This document shows positions 56,555 through 64,000 of a stretch of DNA of 64,000 nt, one piece after another; the stretch's first letter is position 1; each line of letters opens with the position of its first letter. The DNA is from Hyphomicrobium sp. Lineage in GTDB: Bacteria; Pseudomonadota; Alphaproteobacteria; Rhizobiales; Hyphomicrobiaceae. The notes under the pieces were generated by a model that was not told where the DNA came from, ran no database searches, and saw nothing but the letters and a program-made list of their open reading frames with translations. The DNA is taken from NCBI RefSeq assembly GCF_009026145.1, contig NZ_WBUE01000001.1, positions 62,001-126,000 of the forward strand, written 5' to 3'. A program made the position numbers and the translations under genes.

Positions 56555-57361
56555 TCACCGCGGCACGAGTGCGATGACGCGGGCGGGCGCGCCGGTGCCG
56601 CGCGCGATCTTCATCGGCAGCGCGACGACCCACGCGCCCGTGGCCGGAAGTTGCTCGAGGTTGGTGAGATTCTCGATGCCGACAACATTGGCGGCGCCGG
56701 CAAGCCGGTGCACGAGGAAGTCCTTGGAGGGGCCATTGTCGATGCTTGCCGTATCGACGCCAATCACCATCACGCCGCGCTCGATGAGCAGGCGAACGGC
56801 CTCAACGCCAAAGGAGGGAAAATGCAGGTGGCTCGCATCTCCCGGCGTATCATCGCCGAGGTAAGCGCGCTTGTCGGGCCAGCGACTGCTCCACCCCGTG
56901 CGCAGCAGCACGATCGTGCCGGGCGAGAGTCTGCCGTGGCGCCCCTCCCATGTCGTGACATCCTCGACGCTCAACGTGTAGTCGGCGTCAGCCGCTGCCT
57001 TGGCCGCCACGTCGATGACCGCGACCGGCCCCACCATGCGTTCGATCGGCAACGCACCGACCATCGTCCCCTGCTTGGCGAAATGGAACGGCGCATCGAT
57101 GTGTGTGCCACCGTGCTCGGGCAGGCAGAACCTGTTCGCGGCATAGAAGAAACCCCGTTTGGTGAGGCCGCGGTGCTCCTCGATCAGCTCGAACGTCTTC
57201 GTCTCCGTCGGCCAGAAGATCGTATCCCGATCGATGGCATGAGTGAGATCGACAATTCGAGCCCTAGCGAGGTCGAGGCCCTGGGCGCGCAGGGGCTCGG
57301 TGACCATAAGGAGAACGGCGGCTAAGCCGAGCAGCGCCGTAATTCGGCGGATGGCGAGCAT
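56555..57361 (-). CDS. Cyclase family protein (kynurenine formamidase-like), exported
   Basis: Metal-dependent hydrolase of the cyclase/KynB family, 268 residues, with a signal peptide (cut near LRAQG). VDLTHAIDRDTIFWPTE and the metal motif HGGTHIDAPFHF are diagnostic, as are GVDTASIDNGPSKDFLVHR and ENLTNLEQLPATGAWVVALP. The signal peptide argues against tryptophan breakdown in the cytoplasm; the substrate is unknown. It stands alone on the minus strand. Confidence 0.9.
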   Translation of the reverse strand: MLAIRRITALLGLAAVLLMVTEPLRAQGLDLARARIVDLTHAIDRDTIFWPTETKTFELIEEHRGLTKRGFFYAANRFCLPEHGGTHIDAPFHFAKQGTMVGALPIERMVGPVAVIDVAAKAAADADYTLSVEDVTTWEGRHGRLSPGTIVLLRTGWSSRWPDKRAYLGDDTPGDASHLHFPSFGVEAVRLLIERGVMVIGVDTASIDNGPSKDFLVHRLAGAANVVGIENLTNLEQLPATGAWVVALPMKIARGTGAPARVIALVPR

Positions 57362-57568
57362 GGAGCACTCCCGTGAGGGTGAGCAGGTAACCTGGGTCGA
57401 GAATGATTACCGTCGGGAAATGGAGAGTTTAAGCATTGCTGCTTGCGTGAAATTAGTCAGCCCAAAGCTGTAATTTTGTTCCCGGCCGGTTAGCGGGCTG
57501 ACATTTGCCGCCAAGGTGCGCATACTCGCGCAATTGGGGAATCAACGGCTTGGCGGAGAACCGGCGTC

Positions 57569-58630
57569 TTGGCGAGGGACGTGAGCATCGCATTGACGGC
57601 AGCATTGACGGCCTGGGCGTATTGTGTCCAGCCCGCGGCCGCCGGCTCGGCAGTGGTGTTCGACCTCGAGGACGGCCACGTGCTTTACGCCGAAGACATC
57701 GATGCGCCGTGGTACCCCGCATCGCTCACCAAGATGATGACGGCCTACCTCGCCTTCACCGCCATACGCGACAAGCGGGCGACGAAGGAGACCAAGATAT
57801 TCATGTCGCCGGCCGCCAATAGGCAACCGCCGACCCGCCTCGGCCTCAAGGTCGGCAAGGAGATCACGCTCGATGACGCGTTACGCGCGCTGATCATGCG
57901 CTCGGCCAACGACGTCGCGGTGGCCATCGCCGAGGCGCTGGGTGGGGACGAAGCATCATTCATCAAGGAGATGAACCAGACGGCAGCCCGCCTCGGCATG
58001 GCGCACACGCACTTCATCAATCCGCACGGGTTGCCGGCCGAGCAGCAGGTCACCACGGCGCGCGACATGGGGCTCTTAGCGCAGGCGTTGTTGCGCGACT
58101 TCCCCGAGGAGGCGCCGCTCTACGCGCTCACCCAGGCGACCATCGGCAAAATCACCATCGGCACGCACAACGCGCTGCTCACCTCGTTCCCCGGCGGCGA
58201 TGGCATCAAGACCGGCTATACCTGCGCCTCCGGCTACAATCTCGCCGCCAGCGCCACGCGCAACGGGCGCCGCATGATCGCGGTTATCCTGGGAGAATCC
58301 ACCAGCGGCGCGCGCACGGCGCGCGCTGCAGCGCTGCTGGAAAATGGCTTCCGCACAAGGGAATGGAAGACAGCCTTCCCCATCGCCCGCATCCAGAATT
58401 ACCCGAGCGAGGTGGTCGGCGCCGGCTTCGAGCCGGATGCGATGATGCTCGAGCGCTTCCGGGCCTGCAAAGCGCCGCCGCCTCCGCCGCCGCAGGAGAC
58501 GGCCAGCGCCGCGACGGCCGCCGGCAACGGCAACGGCAAGCCTAACGCCAAGTCGGACGTGAAGAAGGTTTCGGCCAAGCCGACGGTGAAGAAGACCGTC
58601 AAGAAGAGGAAGCGCCGCGTACAGCAGTGA
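57569..58630 (+). CDS. D-alanyl-D-alanine carboxypeptidase (PBP5/6-type)
   Basis: Penicillin-binding protein that trims the terminal D-Ala of peptidoglycan stems, 353 residues with a signal peptide. Active-site motifs are complete: S52-x-x-K55 (SLTK), S112-A-N114 (SANDVAVAI) and KTG in GIKTGYTCASGYNLAA. The C-terminal tail is Pro-rich and then very Lys-rich (KKVSAKPTVKKTVKKRKRRV) in place of the usual membrane helix. TTG start at 57569 with GGAG 10 nt upstream; a GTG at 57581 is possible. Confidence 0.92.
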   Translation: MARDVSIALTAALTAWAYCVQPAAAGSAVVFDLEDGHVLYAEDIDAPWYPASLTKMMTAYLAFTAIRDKRATKETKIFMSPAANRQPPTRLGLKVGKEITLDDALRALIMRSANDVAVAIAEALGGDEASFIKEMNQTAARLGMAHTHFINPHGLPAEQQVTTARDMGLLAQALLRDFPEEAPLYALTQATIGKITIGTHNALLTSFPGGDGIKTGYTCASGYNLAASATRNGRRMIAVILGESTSGARTARAAALLENGFRTREWKTAFPIARIQNYPSEVVGAGFEPDAMMLERFRACKAPPPPPPQETASAATAAGNGNGKPNAKSDVKKVSAKPTVKKTVKKRKRRVQQ

Positions 58631-58652
58631 CCAACGCGAGGACCACGCTCGC

Positions 58653-59591
58653 TTAGAGCTTCTCCTCGATGGCGTCCCAGATCAGCGCAGCGATATCGGC
58701 GCCGCCGAACTGCTTCACCTGCCGGATGCCGGTCGGCGAGGTGACGTTGATCTCGGTGAGATAGGGTCCGATCACGTCGATGCCGGCGAACAGGAGCCCG
58801 CGCTTTTTCAACTCGGGGCCGAGGCGCGCGCAGATCTCCTCGTCGCGCTTGGTCAATTTCGTCGGGCGCGCCGTGCCGCCGACGTGCAGGTTGGAGCGCG
58901 TCTCGCCGGCTGGCGGCACGCGGTTGATGGCGCCGGCGAATTCGCCGTCGACGAGGATGATGCGCTTGTCGCCGTCCTTCACCTCGGGCCGGTACTGCTG
59001 CACCATGAACGGCTCGCGGAACACGGTCTGGAACAGCTCGACGAGGGAGCCGGTGTTGGTGTCGTCCTTGGCGATGCGGAAGATGGCGGCGCCGCCGTTG
59101 CCGTAGAGCGGCTTCAGGATCACGTCGCCCATCTCGGCCCGGAACGCCTGCACGTCAGCTAGCGAGCGCGTGACGATGGTTGGCGGCATCAGGTCGAGGA
59201 AGTCGAGGACGAAAATCTTCTCCGGCGCGTTGCGCACTTGCGCGGGATCGTTGACCACCAGCGTCTTCGGATGGATGCGCTCCAGAAGGTGCGTCGTCGT
59301 GATGTAGGCCATGTCGAACGGCGGATCCTGGCGCAACAGCACCACGTTGCGCTTCGACAGGTCCTCGACGCGCGGACGCGTCAGCTTGTAGTGGCTCCCC
59401 TGCTTGTCCTGCACCTTGAGCGTATGACCGCGCGCCAACAGCTTGTCGCCGTGCAGGGCGAGGTCGGGCGGCGTGTAGTAGAAGAGGTCGTGCCCGCGCT
59501 TTTGCGCCTCGAGCAGGATGGCGAAGGTGGAATCGCCGCGGATGTCGATCCGCTCGATCGGGTCCATCTGGCAGGCGACGCGTAGGGGCAT
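58653..59591 (-). CDS. gshB: Glutathione synthetase
   Basis: ATP-grasp enzyme that joins gamma-glutamylcysteine and glycine, 312 residues. [20 protein letters not shown] starts the GshB pattern, and [30 protein letters not shown] and [15 protein letters not shown] are diagnostic. It agrees with the glutaredoxin and GST genes in the window. Convergent with the carboxypeptidase gene. Confidence 0.96.
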   Translation of the reverse strand: MPLRVACQMDPIERIDIRGDSTFAILLEAQKRGHDLFYYTPPDLALHGDKLLARGHTLKVQDKQGSHYKLTRPRVEDLSKRNVVLLRQDPPFDMAYITTTHLLERIHPKTLVVNDPAQVRNAPEKIFVLDFLDLMPPTIVTRSLADVQAFRAEMGDVILKPLYGNGGAAIFRIAKDDTNTGSLVELFQTVFREPFMVQQYRPEVKDGDKRIILVDGEFAGAINRVPPAGETRSNLHVGGTARPTKLTKRDEEICARLGPELKKRGLLFAGIDVIGPYLTEINVTSPTGIRQVKQFGGADIAALIWDAIEEKL

Positions 59592-59674
59592 AGGTCAGGC
59601 TCGGCTGTGGGAAGCCGACCGTAGACTGTTTCATAGCCAGACTGTCAATGCGTATCGCGTCTGCCCGTCTACCC

Positions 59675-59702
59675 CGTCATTCCCGCGCAGGCGGGAACCC
59701 AG
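59675..59702 (+). repeat. REP-like repeat, copy 1
   Basis: 28-bp repeat CGTCA...CCCAG with palindromic core TTCCCGC-GCAG-GCGGGAA. Upstream of the GIY-YIG gene. It is inverted relative to copy 2, and identical in sequence to copy 3 in the same orientation. Confidence 0.85.
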
Positions 59703-59759
59703 TCACACTCCACCAGGCTCCTTGATTGCAGTATGCTTCCCGACTTGGAGGCTGCGGCC

Positions 59760-60095
59760 GTGTCGAAGTGCCCGTGCGTCTACATCCTCGCGAGCGACCG
59801 CAACGGCACGCTCTACATCGGTGTCACAAGCGATCTTCCCGGGCGCGTAAGCGTGCACATTCAGGATCTCGTTTCCGGGTTCACCGCAAAGTACCACGTG
59901 CACCGCCTAGTCTACTACGAGATGCACGAGACCATGGCCGCGGCCATCGCCCGCGAGAAGCGGCTCAAGAAGTGGAACCGGCTGTGGAAGCTTCGCTTGA
60001 TCGAAAGTGCCAACCCGGAGTGGCTGGACCTCTTTGACCGCACCAGCGGCGCTATTCTCGACTTACCGGCGGATGCCGAGCGCAATCGATCATAA
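59760..60095 (+). CDS. GIY-YIG nuclease domain protein
   Basis: Small predicted endonuclease of 111 residues, single GIY-YIG domain. VYILASDRNGTLYIGVTSDL carries the VYIL...YIG pair, and MAAAIAREKRLKKWNRLWKL is the typical C-terminal helix. I chose the GTG at 59760 with GGAGG 8 nt upstream; an ATG at 59733 is in frame. It is bracketed by inverted REP-like copies. Such stand-alone GIY-YIG proteins are common and poorly understood. Confidence 0.88.
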   Translation: MSKCPCVYILASDRNGTLYIGVTSDLPGRVSVHIQDLVSGFTAKYHVHRLVYYEMHETMAAAIAREKRLKKWNRLWKLRLIESANPEWLDLFDRTSGAILDLPADAERNRS

Positions 60096-60118
60096 CTTCA
60101 CCGCCGGGGCACGGTGTT

Positions 60119-60146
60119 CTGGGTTCCCGCCTGCGCGGGAATGACG
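60119..60146 (-). repeat. REP-like repeat, copy 2
   Basis: Same 28-bp repeat in inverted orientation, just after the GIY-YIG gene. Copies 1 and 2 form a pair around the gene. Confidence 0.85.
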
Positions 60147-60248
60147 TTGTGTGGAGGCGAGCATGTGCCACTCCAGTAGAGAGCTTCGCGCCGAGCGCCG
60201 GCACACCTTCCGATCGATGAATGCATTTGGCCCTCTTGTCCCCCTCTT

Positions 60249-60276
60249 CGTCATTCCCGCGCAGGCGGGAACCCAG
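60249..60276 (+). repeat. REP-like repeat, copy 3
   Basis: Third identical 28-bp copy, inverted to copy 2 and 102 bp from it. Copies 2 and 3 could pair to form a larger cruciform. Confidence 0.85.
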
Positions 60277-60322
60277 GCACGCATCACCCCCCCGCACTAC
60301 GACCGCGTGGCGCGTCCCGGTG

Positions 60323-60702
60323 CTAAAGCCCGTTGGGGATGTGGCGGGGCCAGCGGCGCGGCACCAGCAGGACGAGGTCGAAGCCCTGCTCGTGCGCCTG
60401 ATAGCGCGGCCGGTACGCCAGCCAGTAGTCTGCGGCGGTGCGGATGCGCCCGGCCTGACGGCCGCCCACCGCCGCTTCAGCGTCCTCGTCGGTCAGCCGC
60501 CGCTTTACCTCGACAAAGGCGATACGGTTGCCGCGCACGGCGATGATGTCGATCTCGCCAGCCCGCGTCTTCACGTTGCGGCCGACGATGCGGTAGCCCT
60601 TGGCCATGAGCACGGCTGCCGCCAGCAACTCGGCCAGGCGCCCGCGGCGCAGGCGAGCGCGCCGCTCGTCGGCACCGAAAGGCCGGCGGGGGGATGCCGC
60701 CG

Positions 60703-60706
<4 letters not shown>
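60323..60706 (-). CDS. YraN/UPF0102 family endonuclease-like protein
   Basis: Protein of 127 residues with a Holliday-resolvase-like (PD-(D/E)XK) fold. GEIDIIAVRGNRIAFVEVKRR carries the family's E, D and EVK positions. Function unknown, although nuclease activity is suggested by the fold. Its start overlaps the rsmI stop by 4 nt, a very common gene pair. Confidence 0.92.
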
Positions 60707-61620
<914 letters not shown>

Positions 61621-61787
61621 CTCTTTCGCAGCTGCGACGTCGATTGTTCACGATAGTGGCAGAGCGGCACTTTTCGACGGCGAATCGAGCGTCTAACCAG
61701 TAACTGGAGTGTCGTTACACCGTTCCTGCAGCCCGCACCATCTTGCCGGGCGCGGGCCGGCGGGGCAACGCGGGGGACCCCGGATCG

Positions 61788-63035
61788 ATGCGGACACGCT
61801 GGGAGCAGGCCGAGGGTAGCGGGCGCAGACGCGCCGGCGCGCTGGCTGTGTTCGGCCTTCTGCTCGCCGGCTGCTCGACAGGGGGCATGGGCACCGCCGA
61901 GCCGCCGATGGCGGCGCTGGCCCCCGCACCCGGGCAGAGCCAGGGTCAGATCCGCGCCCCGGTGAAGATCGCGTTGCTGCTGCCGCTGGGCGGCATGGGC
62001 GAGACGGCGGCCATTGCCAAGGGCATGAAGCAGGGCGCCGAGATGGCGCTGTTCGAGCTCAACGATCCCAACGTCGAGCTGATCACCAAGGATGACGGCG
62101 GCACGGCGGCCGGCGCCCGCGCCGCGGCGGACGCCGCCATCAAGGAAGGTGCCGAGATCATCGTCGGCCCGCTGCTGTCGCAGTCGGTCACCGGCGTCGC
62201 CCCCGTGGCGCGCCAAGCCAATGTGCCGGTGCTCGCCTTTTCCAACAACAGCCAGGTGGCCGGCCAGGGAATCTATCTCTTGAGCTTCCTCGCCGAGCAG
62301 GAGGCGGAGCGAATCGTCTCGTTTGCCGCCGCGCAAGGTAAGCGCCGCTTTGCCGCGCTGATCCCAGATGACGCCTACGGCGCCGTCGTCGAAGCGGCGT
62401 TCCGGCAGGCGGTGCAGCGCAATGGTGGCTCGGTCGCCGTCGTCGAGCGGTACCCCCTCGCCGCTAACGGCATGCTCGCCCCGGCCAAGCGCGTCGTCGA
62501 GGCGATCAAGACCGCCGAGGAGCAGATGGTTCCGATCGACGCGCTATTCCTGCCGGGTGGGCCGGAGGCCCTGCCGCAAATCGGCCCGGTCATCGCCTAT
62601 TCCGGCCTCGACACGACGAAGGTGAAGCTGCTCGGCACCAGCGCTTGGGACTTCCCAGCCATCGCGCGTGACGCGGCCTTCGTCGGTGGCTGGTATCCGA
62701 GCCCCGACCCGATTGCCTGGCGGTCGTTCGCCGAGCGTTTCGCCAAGACGTTCGGCACCGCGCCACCGCGCATCGCCTCCGTCGCCTACGACGCGGTGGG
62801 CTTCGCCATCGGTCTGTCGAGCAATCCGCCCGGCGCTCGCTTCACCCTGGCCAACCTGACGCGCGCCAACGGGTTCTCCGGCGTCGATGGCATCGTGCGC
62901 TTCGGCGCCAATGGTCTGAGCGAGCGCGGCCTCGGGGTGCTCGAGGTGCAGAAGTTCGGTTCGGCTGTTATCGACGGCGCACCGACGAGCTTCGAGGCGA
63001 CGAAAGTCTCCGCCGCGCAGCAGACAGTGCGCTAG
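61788..63035 (+). CDS. Penicillin-binding protein activator (LpoA-like) lipoprotein
   Basis: Lipoprotein of 415 residues with lipobox LLAGC (C29). The body is a periplasmic-binding-protein (type 1, Leu/Ile/Val-type) fold: IALLLPLGGMGETAAIAKGM, EIIVGPLLSQSVTGVAPVAR and LFLPGGPEALPQIGPVIAYS. LpoA of E. coli activates PBP1A; this protein is the alphaproteobacterial counterpart by fold and by position next to rsmI-yraN. The ATG at 61788 gives the signal. Fits the wall-remodelling theme of the window. Confidence 0.85.
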   Translation: MRTRWEQAEGSGRRRAGALAVFGLLLAGCSTGGMGTAEPPMAALAPAPGQSQGQIRAPVKIALLLPLGGMGETAAIAKGMKQGAEMALFELNDPNVELITKDDGGTAAGARAAADAAIKEGAEIIVGPLLSQSVTGVAPVARQANVPVLAFSNNSQVAGQGIYLLSFLAEQEAERIVSFAAAQGKRRFAALIPDDAYGAVVEAAFRQAVQRNGGSVAVVERYPLAANGMLAPAKRVVEAIKTAEEQMVPIDALFLPGGPEALPQIGPVIAYSGLDTTKVKLLGTSAWDFPAIARDAAFVGGWYPSPDPIAWRSFAERFAKTFGTAPPRIASVAYDAVGFAIGLSSNPPGARFTLANLTRANGFSGVDGIVRFGANGLSERGLGVLEVQKFGSAVIDGAPTSFEATKVSAAQQTVR

Positions 63036-63095
63036 ACGAGAGCTTCGCTCCGGGCCGGGACGCGAATCGGTCACATCAAAAAGCTGGCAGTCGAA

Positions 63096-63632
63096 TCAGG
63101 CCGCGAGCGCCTTGCGGTAACGCTCCGGTGCGGTGCGCTCAGCCTCGGCCAGGATCGCGCGCAGGCCGGACACGTCGGCTGGCAGCGCCATGGCCGGGCG
63201 CAGATCGTGCAGAAGTTGGGTCAGCGCGTAGTCGGCAGAATCGAGCTGCCGCGCGGCGGCCGCCTGCAAGCTCAGGACGCGCTGGAAGCTCGTCAGGGCC
63301 GCGGAGAGGATGCCCGTCGCCCGGCGCCAGTGGTCTTCAATGGTCGTGTGCGCCGGCTCGATCACCTGCGCGGTATCGAGGGGCGCGCGCGCCGGGACAG
63401 CGTGCGGCGCCAGCGAGGCCCACAGGCCGGCCAGCGCGAAATTGCCGTATGCGAAATAGGTTCGGAGCATATCGAGGCGCAGCGTTATCCGCTTCTTGAC
63501 CGAGGTTGCATGAGCGCCCATGGCCAGGGCGCGCTCACGGGCTGCACGCACAACGGACGCGAGTACTGGGGGAAGCTCGAAGCTGACCCTATTCGCCTGA
63601 AAAGACAATATGTTCTGCCAATATGCTGTCAT
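63096..63632 (-). CDS. Hypothetical helical protein, 178 aa
   Basis: I do not recognise a family. The sequence is rich in Ala, Leu and Arg, predicted all-helical (ASVVRAARERALAMGAHATS, ILSAALTSFQRVLSLQAAAA). It has no signal peptide. Phasins and other helical coat proteins have similar size and composition, but I cannot claim that. An ATG at 63521 could also be the start. Confidence 0.45.
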   Translation of the reverse strand: MTAYWQNILSFQANRVSFELPPVLASVVRAARERALAMGAHATSVKKRITLRLDMLRTYFAYGNFALAGLWASLAPHAVPARAPLDTAQVIEPAHTTIEDHWRRATGILSAALTSFQRVLSLQAAAARQLDSADYALTQLLHDLRPAMALPADVSGLRAILAEAERTAPERYRKALAA

Positions 63633-63815
63633 GGCGTGGCACTTGCGCTACGGATGCCGCCGCATCACAAGCGTTATCTTTTCAGACAATGCTTAAGGAA
63701 GCGCTCACCATGAAAAAATCTACGGTCCAAACCGAACCTTAGAGACGATCCATGCCTTTTTGTATGCGGCCGCCGTGCGAATGCACCGATATAGCGACGT
63801 CTTTTATGCATCGGT

Positions 63816-64000
63816 CTAGCTGCCGAGACCCAGCGTGCGGCGCACGTCCGCCGCTGATGCCCCAGCGGCGCGCAACTCGGCGAGCCCCGTGTCGCCGGCG
63901 CTCTTGGCCAGCTTGCGCCCTTCCGCATCGGCGAGCAGCCGGTGATGGTGGTAGAGCGGCTCCGGCAGCCCCAGTACGACCTGCAGCAGGCGGTGCAGCC
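63816..64000 (-). CDS. gluQ: Glutamyl-Q tRNA(Asp) synthetase, C-terminal part
   Basis: The last 60 residues are visible: HRLLQVVLGLPEPLYHHHRL, ADAEGRKLAKSAGDTGLAEL. The KLAKS form of the KMSKS loop and the short C-terminal tail without an anticodon domain identify a GluQ-type truncated synthetase, which glutamylates queuosine in tRNA(Asp). The 5' end lies beyond the window. A full glutamyl-tRNA synthetase would run much further past this motif. Confidence 0.85.
   Translation of the reverse strand, partial: LHRLLQVVLGLPEPLYHHHRLLADAEGRKLAKSAGDTGLAELRAAGASAADVRRTLGLGS

Overview
This is a GC-rich, tightly packed chromosomal window from an alphaproteobacterium, most likely order Hyphomicrobiales (Rhizobiales). 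The evidence is gene content and order: bolA / J-domain protein / cobS / cobT / phytase-like esterase / rpmB; CNNM-CBS protein / aroB / aroK / xerD / accA; carD next to a seven-iron ferredoxin; a hemP-hmuTUV heme locus with a TGA-N9-TCA iron box; and secA divergent from a parvulin isomerase and argJ. No genus can be named from the sequence alone. Almost all genes are intact core genes, many joined by 4-nt ATGA start/stop overlaps. There is no prophage, CRISPR array, transposase or rRNA operon.

Layout. 1-3.5 kb: biotin operon bioB-bioF-bioD-bioA on the minus strand (bioA cut by the window edge), divergent from a GntR/UTRA regulator. 4.8-6.6 kb: secreted alkaline phosphatase. 7-11 kb: housekeeping cluster (DUF1178, nitrilase-fold hydrolase, glutaredoxin, ComF, methyltransferase, MutT). 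11-17.7 kb: bidirectional heme-acquisition locus with TonB receptor, IsdG-type monooxygenase and HutX on the minus strand, and HemP-HmuT-HmuU-HmuV on the plus strand. 17.7-21.4 kb: glutathione transferase, a small membrane protein, a frameshifted secreted protein gene, amtB behind a good sigma-54 promoter, and tRNA-Arg(CCT). 21.4-26 kb: RTX-repeat protein, secreted nuclease, CarD with a histone-H1-like tail, and ferredoxin. 26-31 kb: S4 RNA-binding protein, SUV3-like helicase, DUF3108 protein and rpmB. 31-36 kb: cobT, cobS, J-protein, bolA. 36-44 kb: His-rich secreted peptide, CNNM-CBS protein, aroB, aroK, small membrane protein, repeat-rich periplasmic protein, two palindromic elements, xerD, accA. 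44-48 kb: three consecutive YafK-type L,D-transpeptidases. 48-64 kb: YqhA-like protein, saccharopine-dehydrogenase-like protein, secA, parvulin, argJ, TPMT, His-tailed peptide, cyclase-family enzyme, D,D-carboxypeptidase, gshB, a REP-flanked GIY-YIG nuclease, yraN, rsmI, a PBP-activator lipoprotein, an unknown gene, and the end of gluQ.

Themes. Cell-wall remodelling is heavily represented: three L,D-transpeptidases, a D,D-carboxypeptidase and an LpoA-like lipoprotein. Heme iron use forms one complete regulated unit, and redox/thiol functions (glutaredoxin, gshB, GST) recur. The least explained sequences are the twin palindromic elements at 42.05-42.22 kb, the REP/GIY-YIG unit at 59.7-60.3 kb, the orphan terminator and micro-ORF at 21.4-21.6 kb, the H1-like CarD tail, and two His-rich secreted peptides. 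I do not see a clear multi-gene system of a wholly new type; these are the best leads.
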